The notes under the pieces: model-generated
Told to the model about the DNA's origin: nothing
The model's input: only the letters and a program-made list of their open reading frames with translations
The model's database searches: none
Shown here: positions 24,868 to 32,873 of the stretch, one piece after another
How positions within the stretch are numbered: position 1 is the first letter of the stretch
How the letters are laid out: each line of letters opens with the position of its first letter
Position numbers and translations under genes: made by a program
Origin: Bacteroides cellulosilyticus
GTDB lineage: Bacteria > Bacteroidota > Bacteroidia > Bacteroidales > Bacteroidaceae
Assembly: GCF_020091405.1 (NCBI RefSeq)
Contig: NZ_CP081903.1
Location: 5,456,501-5,520,500 of the forward strand
Direction of reading: 5' to 3'
Length of the DNA: 64,000 nt

Positions 24868-26298
24868 GTGGCAAGAAATAGAAAAGAGCTTCCTCTACTG
24901 GAGAAAGTGACAATAACGGATGTGGCTGCCGAAGGAAAAGCCATCGCAAAGGTTAATGATTTGGTTATTTTCGTACCTTATGTCGTTCCCGGAGATGTAG
25001 TAGACCTGCAAATTAAGAGAAAAAAGCATCATTATGCTGAAGCTGTAGCAGTGAAGTTCCACGAATATTCTCGTGAAAGAGCTGTCCCATTTTGCCAACA
25101 TTATGGCGTATGTGGCGGTTGCAAATGGCAAGTTCTTCCCTATTCCGAGCAAATCAAGTACAAGCAAAAACAAGTAACGGACAACCTTACCCGCATCGGA
25201 AAAATCGAACTTCCGGAAATTTCTCCAATCCTCGGTTCAGAGAAAACACAATTCTACAGAAATAAACTGGAGTACACTTTTTCTAACAAACGTTGGTTGA
25301 CGGAAGAAGAAATAAAACAGAATGTGGTATACGAACAGATGAATGCCGTAGGTTTCCATATCCCCAACGCTTTCGATAAAGTACTGGCTATAGAGAAGTG
25401 CTGGTTGCAAGATGACATATCCAACCGTATCCGCAATGCCGTACGTGATTATGCTTACGAACACAATTATTCCTTCATCAACCTCCGCACACAGGAAGGC
25501 ATGTTGCGCAACATGATCATCCGCACATCTACCACCGGAGAATTAATGGTTATCCTCATAGCTAAAATAGAAGAAGAGGGAGAAGAATTGAGATTATTCA
25601 AGCAACTCCTGCAATATGTATCAGATACATTCCCTGAAATTACCTCTCTCCTATACATTATTAATAATAAGCGTAATGATACCATTACCGACCTGGATGT
25701 GTACACTTTCAAGGGGAAAGATCACATCTTCGAAGAGATGGAAGGATTACGCTTCAAAATAGGTCCTAAATCATTCTATCAGACAAACTCCGAACAAGCA
25801 TACAATCTTTATAAGATAGCACGCAACTTCGCCGGACTGACCGGTAAGGAGTTGGTTTACGACCTTTATACAGGTACAGGAACCATTGCCAACTTTGTTT
25901 CCAAACAAGCCCGCCAGGTTATTGGTATCGAATATGTACCCGAAGCTATCGAAGATGCAAAGGTAAATGCAGAAATCAACGGGATTAAGAATACATTATT
26001 CTTTGCCGGTGATATGAAAGACATGCTGACTCAGGATTTTATCAACCAATATGGTCGCCCGGATGTTATCATTACCGATCCTCCGCGTGCAGGAATGCAT
26101 CAGGATGTGGTAGATGTTATCCTGTTTGCCGAACCGAAACGTATCGTATATGTAAGTTGCAATCCTGCCACACAGGCACGCGACCTGCAACTGCTCGACG
26201 TAAAATATAAAGTAAAAGCCATACAACCGGTAGATATGTTCCCCCACACCCACCACGTAGAAAACGTAGTGCTTCTGGAATTAAGAAATGAAGACTGA
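24868..26298 (+). CDS. rlmD: 23S rRNA (uracil-C5)-methyltransferase, RlmD/TrmA family
   Basis: The 476-residue enzyme methylates a uracil in RNA using S-adenosylmethionine. It has an N-terminal TRAM domain (~8-65), an iron-sulfur cluster motif CQHYGVCGGCKWQ (~75-87), the SAM-binding segment VYDLYTGTGTIANFV, ITDPPRAGMH, and the catalytic Cys in IVYVSCNPATQ. It starts with GTG (24868). The RluA-family gene follows 40 bases later on the same strand; both modify structured RNA, so a co-transcribed pair is likely. Which uracil is modified (1939 or 747 in E. coli numbering) cannot be read from the sequence. Confidence 0.93.
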   Translation: MARNRKELPLLEKVTITDVAAEGKAIAKVNDLVIFVPYVVPGDVVDLQIKRKKHHYAEAVAVKFHEYSRERAVPFCQHYGVCGGCKWQVLPYSEQIKYKQKQVTDNLTRIGKIELPEISPILGSEKTQFYRNKLEYTFSNKRWLTEEEIKQNVVYEQMNAVGFHIPNAFDKVLAIEKCWLQDDISNRIRNAVRDYAYEHNYSFINLRTQEGMLRNMIIRTSTTGELMVILIAKIEEEGEELRLFKQLLQYVSDTFPEITSLLYIINNKRNDTITDLDVYTFKGKDHIFEEMEGLRFKIGPKSFYQTNSEQAYNLYKIARNFAGLTGKELVYDLYTGTGTIANFVSKQARQVIGIEYVPEAIEDAKVNAEINGIKNTLFFAGDMKDMLTQDFINQYGRPDVIITDPPRAGMHQDVVDVILFAEPKRIVYVSCNPATQARDLQLLDVKYKVKAIQPVDMFPHTHHVENVVLLELRNED

Positions 26299-26338
26299 GA
26301 ATTTTATCATTAATCACTAACCATTAATCACTATCAAC

Positions 26339-27250
26339 GTGGCAAGAGGAAAAATAGTGGCGAGAGCCCGCACCCAATATACGGACTACACAGTAAACGA
26401 ACCGATGGAACTTATGGAGTTTCTGGCAACCAAGATGCCGGATGCCAGCCGTACCAAACTAAAATCATTGCTCAACAAGCGAGTGGTATTCGTAGACAGT
26501 GTGATAACCACTCAATATAATTTCCCGTTAAAACCGGGTATGAAAGTACAAATCAGTCGTGATAAAGGCAAGAAAGAATTCCATAACAACCTGCTGAAGA
26601 TTGTATATGAGGATGCATATATCATAGTGGTGGAAAAGATGCAAGGCCTGCTGTCAGTCAGCAGTGAACGCCAGAAGGAACGTACAGCATATCATATTCT
26701 AAATGAATATGTTCAACGCTCTAATGGACGTGGTAGCAGCGTGTACATCGTTCATCGCCTCGATCGTGACACTTCCGGACTGATGATGTTTGCAAAGGAT
26801 GAAAAAACGCAGCGCACATTGCGCGACAACTGGCATGAGATTGTAACCGACCGTCGCTATGTAGCCGTAGTCACAGGAGAAATGGAAAAGAATGCAGGTT
26901 GTGTCATATCCTGGCTTACTGATCGTACGCTTTATGTTTATTCCAGTCCAACAGATGACGGAGGGCAGAAAGCAATCACACACTATCGCACAATTAAGCG
27001 TGCCAACGGTTATTCTCTTGTAGAGTTGGATCTTGAGACCGGTCGTAAGAACCAAATTCGTGTGCACATGCAGGACTTAGGGCATCCTATTATTGGTGAT
27101 GGCCGCTACGGAATAGAAGACGTAAACCCCATTGGACGCTTGGCCCTTCATGCTTTCAAGCTTTGTTTCTACCATCCGGTTACAGGAGAGTTGATGAAGT
27201 TTGAAACGCCTTATCCGAATGAATTCAAGAAGTTATTTCTGAAGAAATAA
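26339..27250 (+). CDS. RluA-family RNA pseudouridine synthase with S4 domain
   Basis: The 303-residue enzyme isomerises uridine to pseudouridine in RNA. An S4-type RNA-binding region (MEFLATKMPDASRTKLKSLLNKRVVFVD) covers ~22-75. The catalytic motif is VHRLDRDTSGLMMFAKD with the nucleophilic Asp, followed by VTDRRYVAVV, the LETGRKNQIRVHM motif and GHPIIGDGRYG. The start is GTG, preceded by an A/T-rich stretch. A strong terminator follows. It likely shares a transcript with the RlmD gene. Confidence 0.93.
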   Translation: MARGKIVARARTQYTDYTVNEPMELMEFLATKMPDASRTKLKSLLNKRVVFVDSVITTQYNFPLKPGMKVQISRDKGKKEFHNNLLKIVYEDAYIIVVEKMQGLLSVSSERQKERTAYHILNEYVQRSNGRGSSVYIVHRLDRDTSGLMMFAKDEKTQRTLRDNWHEIVTDRRYVAVVTGEMEKNAGCVISWLTDRTLYVYSSPTDDGGQKAITHYRTIKRANGYSLVELDLETGRKNQIRVHMQDLGHPIIGDGRYGIEDVNPIGRLALHAFKLCFYHPVTGELMKFETPYPNEFKKLFLKK

Positions 27251-27254
27251 TATA

Positions 27255-27301
27255 AAAAAACGCAGATTGAAAAGTTTTACTCTCATCAATCTGCGTTTTT
27301 T
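27255..27301. terminator. Bidirectional terminator
   Basis: AAAAAACGCAGATTGA pairs with TCAATCTGCGTTTTTT around a 15-base loop. It separates the RluA-family gene from the convergent lipoprotein gene and works on both strands. Confidence 0.85.
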
Positions 27302-27318
27302 ATGTAATAAAATATAAT

Positions 27319-27729
27319 TTATCGAACACGACGCATATAAAAGCTTTGCCCATTCATATCGTCCTTGTATTCCCTCCAACTATTATACCAAGTGCCGCTA
27401 AAAGTATTGGCATCAGCCTGAGCTCCCCAAATATAAGCCATACTACCGTCATCCAAAAATTCCAATTCCATCAAATTATACACTCCTTCAACCCAGTACC
27501 ATCTAAAAATAAGATAGTTCGGGTCACCTTTTGAGCCAATAGTACCTTGATATCGCTCATTAAATGTCATGACTGTTCCTCTCCCCCAAGTGTACGCTCC
27601 AAAATCAATCTCTTCAGAAGTATACCACTCACCTGGTAAATTGTATTCAGTCTCTTCCTGATCATCACAAGCTGTAAGCCCAATGAAAAGGACTGAAAGA
27701 AAAAATAGCTTATAAATTAAGCGTTTCAT
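27319..27729 (-). CDS. Lipoprotein of unknown function, 136 residues
   Basis: The signal peptide MKRLIYKLFFLSVLFIGLTAC ends in a lipobox, with Cys at 21 as the lipidated residue. It is followed by an acidic stretch (DDQEETE), a pattern that in Bacteroidetes is associated with export to the cell surface. The mature part is rich in Trp, Tyr and Gly (GEWYTSEE, FRWYWVEG, AYIWGAQ, FSGTWYNSW) and looks like a small beta-barrel of the lipocalin-like type. It follows another small lipoprotein gene by 12 bases. No enzyme motif is seen. Confidence 0.75.
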   Translation of the reverse strand: MKRLIYKLFFLSVLFIGLTACDDQEETEYNLPGEWYTSEEIDFGAYTWGRGTVMTFNERYQGTIGSKGDPNYLIFRWYWVEGVYNLMELEFLDDGSMAYIWGAQADANTFSGTWYNSWREYKDDMNGQSFYMRRVR

Positions 27730-27741
27730 AAGGCATTATTA

Positions 27742-28179
27742 TTAAAAATTAGTACCTACCATCATCACAATCATTCCATTCAATTTGCCGGATAAATAGT
27801 TCTCACGTACCCATACATTATCAAAGTACTTTATTTCACCGGCACCATAGTTCAAAATCAAACCCTCCATTGTCTTATCTATCCATTTCCACGTAAAAGT
27901 ACGTGAAGTTGTTTCATAAGGGCGACTTTCTCCACTACGATAATATTCCCAAATCTCTTGACCAGAATAATCAGCCTTAGCAAATTTTAATTGATGACTA
28001 CATAACACTTCAACACCGTCTTTGTTCTCTGTTGTGTATTCTTCCACCCATTTTTTTGCGCATAGTTTTTCATCACTGTTTCTCAAATAATCGTCAGTGT
28101 AATACTCATCACCACATGATGACACCCCCATGACAATCATCAGTAAAAAAAGTATTTTTCCAACATTCAAAGTTTTCAT
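27742..28179 (-). CDS. Lipoprotein of unknown function, 145 residues
   Basis: The signal peptide ends in GVSSC with the lipidated Cys at about residue 22, and the mature protein begins GDEYYTDDYLR. The remaining ~120 residues alternate Trp/Tyr and charged residues (KKWVEEYTTEN, EIWEYYRSGE, FTWKWIDKTMEG), again suggesting a small beta-barrel. Together with the downstream lipoprotein it forms a two-gene unit; the two may be distant paralogues. A TATTTTTG box at 28210-28217 (minus strand) could be the -7 element. Confidence 0.75.
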   Translation of the reverse strand: MKTLNVGKILFLLMIVMGVSSCGDEYYTDDYLRNSDEKLCAKKWVEEYTTENKDGVEVLCSHQLKFAKADYSGQEIWEYYRSGESRPYETTSRTFTWKWIDKTMEGLILNYGAGEIKYFDNVWVRENYLSGKLNGMIVMMVGTNF

Positions 28180-28237
28180 AATTCGTTTCGTTTAGTTAAT
28201 ACTTGCGGACAAAAATACGAAAAGATATTGAAATGTT

Positions 28238-29380
28238 TTAATATTTCGCCTGATATTTCTTGTAGAAGGTCAGAAACAGGATAAAACCTACCATAGCGAA
28301 AGGCACTCCAGCCAGTGCCGGATAACGGTATCCACCACTAATGGCTAATCCTCCCACATAGGCTCCAATAGCATTTCCGAGATTGAATGCTACCTGTACA
28401 CAGGCTGCTCCCAACATCTCTCCCCCTTTTGCCACACGGATTATCAGCACCTGTTCCGGACTGGAAACCGCAAACAGACCGGCCGTACAAAGACACATCA
28501 GCAATGCAGATAACCACGGGTAAGGAGACAAGAAGAATATCAACAGCAATACAATACAGATCATAGCCTGCACAGTAGTCCCCACTTTCCCGGGAGTATA
28601 ACGGTCGGAAAGCCGTCCGCTAACCAGATTACCTACCACCATACCAAAGCCCGCCAATACCATCAGCGCGGTAATGCTTTCCGCAGTAAATCCGGATACC
28701 TCCGTCAACAACGGATTGATATAACTATACCAGCAGAAAACACCTCCGTTTCCTAAAGCCGTTGCACCCAAGATCAGCCAGGGAGCCGGTGTTTTCAGAA
28801 ATTGGAATTGCCCCTTGAATCCTGTATCTTTCAATCCTTCCACATGAGGCACCCAACGCCAGATATAATAAAGTATAATCACACCCCAACAACCTACCAA
28901 TAAGAAAGTGACACGCCAGGAAATGGAATTACTCAAAGAAGTACCCAGTGGAACTCCGAACAGATTGGCTATGGTCATCCCAGCTATCATTATTGATACA
29001 GCCTCGGAACCTTTTCCTTTATCAGCCAACTTTTCCGCCACAATAGAGGCTACTCCGAAATATGCACCATGAGGAAGTCCGGAGATAAAGCGTGCCAGCA
29101 ATAATACCCAGTAGTTAGGTGCCAGTGCCGCACAGGTATTTCCTATCATCATCAAGGTAACCAATACCAGTAAAATATGTTTTAATGGATGCTTACGGGC
29201 TAAGATCAATACAGGTGCACCTACACAAACTCCCAAAGCGTATGCGGAAATAAAATGCCCCGCAACAGGGATACTGATACCTAAATCTTTAGCCACATCG
29301 GGCAAGATACCCATCATGACAAATTCGGCAATCCCTAATCCCAAGGTGCCGAATGCTAATGCGATAAGACTCTTCTTCAT
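28238..29380 (-). CDS. MFS transporter, AraJ-like drug/sugar efflux family
   Basis: This 380-residue inner-membrane protein has about twelve hydrophobic helices. The first helix reads ALAFGTLGLGIAEFVMMGIL with the AEF start typical of the AraJ/YdhP-type DHA1 group, followed by the loop-2/3 motif HPLKHILL, and an RFISGLPHGAYFGVASI helix 4-5 region. A second-half repeat GRLSDRYTPGKVG is the MFS motif A. The substrate cannot be read from sequence. It stands alone and is divergent from the glutathione peroxidase gene. Confidence 0.9.
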   Translation of the reverse strand: MKKSLIALAFGTLGLGIAEFVMMGILPDVAKDLGISIPVAGHFISAYALGVCVGAPVLILARKHPLKHILLVLVTLMMIGNTCAALAPNYWVLLLARFISGLPHGAYFGVASIVAEKLADKGKGSEAVSIMIAGMTIANLFGVPLGTSLSNSISWRVTFLLVGCWGVIILYYIWRWVPHVEGLKDTGFKGQFQFLKTPAPWLILGATALGNGGVFCWYSYINPLLTEVSGFTAESITALMVLAGFGMVVGNLVSGRLSDRYTPGKVGTTVQAMICIVLLLIFFLSPYPWLSALLMCLCTAGLFAVSSPEQVLIIRVAKGGEMLGAACVQVAFNLGNAIGAYVGGLAISGGYRYPALAGVPFAMVGFILFLTFYKKYQAKY

Positions 29381-29421
29381 TCCTATTTTTACCTACAAAA
29401 AACTAATCTTTTACCGGGGCG

Positions 29422-29429
29422 CAAAGGTA
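29422..29429 (-). promoter_or_regulatory. -7 promoter box for the MFS gene
   Basis: TACCTTTG on the minus strand (TAnnTTTG), 41 bases upstream of the MFS ATG, in the divergent promoter region shared with the peroxidase gene. Confidence 0.4.
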
Positions 29430-29500
29430 GTGTTTTTTTTATTTCAATGATAAACTATTTGAGTCTCCGTTTTGTTTTTATAGATAAACAGAATATAAAG

Positions 29501-30040
29501 ATGAAAACAATTATTATAAGTATTTTTATGGCAATGATGGCAATAGCTGCTCAGGCACAGCAAAAGAGTTTCTACGACTTTACAGTCAAGACCATTGACG
29601 GAGAAGATATATCACTTTCCACCTTTAAAGGTAAAAAAGTGCTGGTAGTTAATGTCGCTTCCAAATGTGGATTTACTCCGCAATACGCTAAGCTCGAAGA
29701 GTTATATGAGAAGTATGGAAAGGATAATTTTGTAATAATCGGCTTTCCTGCTAATAATTTCCTGAGTCAGGAGCCGGGCAGTAATGAGGAAATCAAAGAA
29801 TTTTGTACATTGAATTATGGAGTAACCTTTCCTATGATGGCTAAAATCTCTGTAAAGGGAAAAGACATTGCTCCTTTGTATAAATGGTTAACCCAGAAGA
29901 GCGAGAATGGTGTGCAAGACGCAAAAGTCGGTTGGAATTTCCATAAATTCCTGATTGATGAAAACGGAAAATGGGTAGCTTCTTATGGTTCAAGTACCAA
30001 TCCGTTATCGGAGGAAATAGTGAAATGGATTGAAAAGTAG
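29501..30040 (+). CDS. Glutathione peroxidase-type thiol peroxidase, exported
   Basis: ATG 29501, preceded by an AAAG, gives 179 residues; the longer frame from 29447 is less likely. MKTIIISIFMAMMAIAAQAQ is a signal peptide, so the enzyme probably works in the periplasm. The catalytic motif is NVASKCGFTPQY with Cys in place of selenocysteine. The Gln/Asn/Trp tetrad is visible in GFPANNF and VGWNFHKFL. Such bacterial members usually use thioredoxin-type reductants rather than glutathione to remove hydroperoxides. Confidence 0.93.
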   Translation: MKTIIISIFMAMMAIAAQAQQKSFYDFTVKTIDGEDISLSTFKGKKVLVVNVASKCGFTPQYAKLEELYEKYGKDNFVIIGFPANNFLSQEPGSNEEIKEFCTLNYGVTFPMMAKISVKGKDIAPLYKWLTQKSENGVQDAKVGWNFHKFLIDENGKWVASYGSSTNPLSEEIVKWIEK

Positions 30041-30061
30041 CTTTCCAGTCTACTAAAAAAT

Positions 30062-30094
30062 AGCCGGGAGTGCAAATCAAATGCACTTCCGGCT
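30062..30094 (+). terminator. Terminator after the peroxidase gene
   Basis: AGCCGGGAGTGCA pairs with TGCACTTCCGGCT (one G-T pair) with A and T runs on both sides; it may work in both directions and also end the smalltalk/HU transcript. Confidence 0.75.
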
Positions 30095-30109
30095 TATTTT
30101 AAACAGTTC

Positions 30110-30208
30110 TTATCCTTGCGTCATTGCCTGTACTCCGATTACACCTGCAATGGCAGTGGCTACGGCAATAATCACTTTTAATATCACATTCCAACTCGTT
30201 TTCTTCAT
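30110..30208 (-). CDS. Smalltalk family small protein, copy 2
   Basis: This 32-residue ORF (ATG 30208) begins MKKTSWNVILK, then VIIAVATAIAGVIGVQAM and TQG. It shares KK-x-x-W-x-x-ILK-hydrophobic-AM with the ORF at 3537-3641. It sits 35 bases downstream of the second HU-like gene. The amidase that usually completes this cassette is absent; the peroxidase terminator lies directly beyond. Confidence 0.8.
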   Translation of the reverse strand: MKKTSWNVILKVIIAVATAIAGVIGVQAMTQG

Positions 30209-30242
30209 AGAAATCTTCTTTAGCTTTAATTATTAGTTTTCG

Positions 30243-30752
30243 TTAACCGAGAGGATTTTCATCCAGTCCTCCGCCGCCCGGGTTGTCTCCCGAACCACTA
30301 TCCGAACCACCTCCCGTAGGAACATTCGATAACCCTTTCAGATAATCGTCCAGACTGACCAGATCCAACTTTTCACCGGCGCGGGTAGCAGCCTTGGTTA
30401 TCTTCAACTCCTTATTGGCTTGGAAGCAGATACGGACACTATCCACGCTCTTAGCTGTAATATCCTCCGCCTTATCCGATCCTTTCGACTTGGCAGCCAG
30501 CATAAATACGCCCAATCCGGCAATATTCACCGTCTTACCTTCCAACAACTGTTCTTTCAACTTCTCTACAAAGTTCTGTACTACACTTCTGATATCACCG
30601 ATAGACAGCGATGAACGATCCTGCATCTTTTGGGCAATAAATGCCAGATTCACACTTTGTCCTAAAGTTACTAATTGCGGGAAATACTTTTTGGGAGAAT
30701 TCTCAACCCGAGGGTCAGACGGTCTCTCCACCGTTCTAAAAATTACACTCAT
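30243..30752 (-). CDS. HU-like DNA-binding protein, copy 2
   Basis: The 169-residue protein has the HU-type core: LSIGDIRSVVQNFVEKLKEQL, GKTVNIAGLGVFML and SVRICFQANKELK. A Gly/Ser/Asp-rich tail ends in LDENPLG, the same ending as copy 1 at 3750, although the rest has diverged. The N-terminus MSVIFRTVERPSDP and the segment YFPQLVTLGQSVNLAFIAQKM are typical of the Bacteroides HU-like group. It is followed by a smalltalk ORF. No amidase follows. Its DNA target or structural role is unknown. Confidence 0.88.
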   Translation of the reverse strand: MSVIFRTVERPSDPRVENSPKKYFPQLVTLGQSVNLAFIAQKMQDRSSLSIGDIRSVVQNFVEKLKEQLLEGKTVNIAGLGVFMLAAKSKGSDKAEDITAKSVDSVRICFQANKELKITKAATRAGEKLDLVSLDDYLKGLSNVPTGGGSDSGSGDNPGGGGLDENPLG

Positions 30753-30942
30753 TCTACTTTTTTCATTTAGAGATTTAAATTCCGTTTTAATTCACTTCGC
30801 TGATCAACGATAATGCAAAGGTGAGGATTAAATCTCTAATAAAAGAAGGAAAAGGAGCAGTGAGAGCAGTTTTTCTGAGAAAAGTTATAAGTAACAATGA
30901 ATCAGATCATAAATCAAACACCGAGAGCCAGAGAAACTACAG

Positions 30943-31731
30943 TTACCCCGTAATCGTATTCAGATGAGGTCCAATATATCCAATATACACTTTCTTCACA
31001 CAGTCATCTGCATAAAAATGAAATCTCAAATCACCTGTTTTTATATGTAATTCAAAGTATTCAGTATTTCCATCTGGTAATTTACATATTCTCTCATTAC
31101 CAAACTTGCTCATTGTTTTATCCGATTCTGGAGAAATTCTCAATGAATAATTAGCGTTAATGGTCTTATAACTAAACGAACCTTCTTTCCATAGAGAGAC
31201 AGCTTTATTAAACACCACAAGCCTGTCTATGATTTGATTAAAATAAGAAGAATCTCCAATTAGTAATAATTGTTTTTCTACATCTTCACAAAATATTAAA
31301 TTTGGAAATAATTTCTCTTTCTTACTCCACATATTTCGATAGGTGACATTCCACAAATCATTCTTTTTTATGAGTTGAAAAGTGTTATTATCTATTATTT
31401 GTTTTTCTCCTCTTATACAATCAATCAAAGAAAAATCAATTCCAAGAAAGGCATTTAGCTCATTCGGGAAAAAGTTATCCAAACTTTCTTCATCGCCCAA
31501 ATAGACTCCATTTTTTGAAGTTATTTGCATTAAAAATTGAGAAATAACTTGTTCTTCTTGTCCATAAGTCGAAAATAAAATTTCAATAACTCTCAGATTC
31601 CATACATCATCATGCTTCCAAAAATTATCATCATTTTCTTTTTCTATAGCATTCAACTCTAGCATTCCCTCTTTAAAAGCAACAAAGTCAGCCAAATCAA
31701 TTGCTTCATTCAATAAATAGAAATTATTCAT
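30943..31731 (-). CDS. Unknown protein, third gene of DUF262/ATPase cassette
   Basis: The 262-residue protein overlaps the ATPase stop by four bases (ATGA), so it is translationally coupled. It has a helical acidic N-terminal half (IDLADFVAFKEGMLELNAIEKENDD) and a C-terminal half that looks beta-rich and ends with a strand-rich part (ERICKLPDGNTEYFELHIKTGDLRFHFYADDCVKKVYIGYIG). I recognise no catalytic motif, membrane helix or signal peptide. Base composition is AT-rich like its two partners. The position suggests it is the effector or accessory factor of the cassette. Confidence 0.7.
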   Translation of the reverse strand: MNNFYLLNEAIDLADFVAFKEGMLELNAIEKENDDNFWKHDDVWNLRVIEILFSTYGQEEQVISQFLMQITSKNGVYLGDEESLDNFFPNELNAFLGIDFSLIDCIRGEKQIIDNNTFQLIKKNDLWNVTYRNMWSKKEKLFPNLIFCEDVEKQLLLIGDSSYFNQIIDRLVVFNKAVSLWKEGSFSYKTINANYSLRISPESDKTMSKFGNERICKLPDGNTEYFELHIKTGDLRFHFYADDCVKKVYIGYIGPHLNTITG

Positions 31732-32867
31732 CGCTTTCGTAGTCTAAAAAGTTCAGCAAAATCTATTTGAGTTTGATCAAAAAAGCCTCGAGGCCAGTAA
31801 GACAGTTCCCCTTTCTCATTAACAGATATAGTTTCAAGAATGGGTTGATCTGAGTTTTCATTATGAGTAAAGTAATTAACAGAAACACTTGATGGTTTTA
31901 TTTCACATTTTGCACAAGCAATCTGAATCCCATTTAATACATGATCACTATGTGTTTCTACAATGACACTCACACCAGACTCTGCAACCATTGACAAAAA
32001 GCGACCAATCTTTGATTGTGCAGAAGGGTGAAGATGCGCTTCTGGATTTTCAACAATTATCATACTTCCCTTTTGTGCTATTAATCCTGTAACAATAATT
32101 GGCAACACATAACTTATTCCGAATCCAATATTAGGAGGTAAAACTGTTCCTCCTGAAGAGAAAAAATTATCCATTGTTATTTGCGCTGACATTGTTGACC
32201 TATCATATTTTGAAGAAACTGAGACCCCAGGCATTAATTCATTAAGCCAAGCATTTACTTGTTGTTCCAGTCTTGGACTTAGCACCTTAGGATGTCTTCG
32301 CAAATCTTCAACTTTAAACGAATAACTAAAATCAGTATCGCCCAGTAACTGTGCAACATACTCTCCTTGAAAACCAGTATTGGGAAAATCAAAATACCTG
32401 ATTTCTTGCTTAATACGAGGTCCTAATCTTTCTGCATTTAAATAATGAAATTCATGTTGAAAAAGAATCAACGGACGCTTACGATTTGAAACAACAAATG
32501 GACGCAAATATAAAGAATCACCTGACGCATCATATTTTACTTCAAAAGATGATGTCATATCAGAAAACTCCAATTCAACTATAGAATTATTTGAACTATG
32601 GGATATTACATGTTCACAATTACCAAGATTTAAACAATATTTACCATTTAATTCTATAAAAGTAAGACCTTTTTCTTCAGTCTTCTCATATTCATGTTTC
32701 TGTATATTCAGTTTTGAACAACGTTCAATAGTACTACGTAACAACAACAGTGCTTGAATAGATGAACTTTTACCATTTCCATTAGCGCCCGCCAAAACAG
32801 TTAATCCATTTATGGGCAATCTAATATCTCGAAAACATTTAAAATTCTTTACTTCCAAATACTTCAT
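31728..32867 (-). CDS. AAA family ATPase with DUF3696-type C-terminus
   Basis: ATG 32867 (MKYLEVKNFKCF) gives 379 residues; the frame can be read from a TTG six bases earlier. The ABC/SMC-like ATPase has Walker A GANGNGKSS (~28-36), a Walker B region SMIIVENPEAHLHPSAQ and VSVIVETHSDHVLNGI, as in OLD- and RecF-type ATPases. The C-terminal WPRGFFDQTQIDFAELF motif is the DUF3696 signature. ATPases of this kind act with nuclease partners in several anti-phage systems. It lies six bases after the DUF262 gene. Confidence 0.88.
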   Translation of the reverse strand: MKYLEVKNFKCFRDIRLPINGLTVLAGANGNGKSSSIQALLLLRSTIERCSKLNIQKHEYEKTEEKGLTFIELNGKYCLNLGNCEHVISHSSNNSIVELEFSDMTSSFEVKYDASGDSLYLRPFVVSNRKRPLILFQHEFHYLNAERLGPRIKQEIRYFDFPNTGFQGEYVAQLLGDTDFSYSFKVEDLRRHPKVLSPRLEQQVNAWLNELMPGVSVSSKYDRSTMSAQITMDNFFSSGGTVLPPNIGFGISYVLPIIVTGLIAQKGSMIIVENPEAHLHPSAQSKIGRFLSMVAESGVSVIVETHSDHVLNGIQIACAKCEIKPSSVSVNYFTHNENSDQPILETISVNEKGELSYWPRGFFDQTQIDFAELFRLRKR

Positions 32868-32873
32868 AAACAA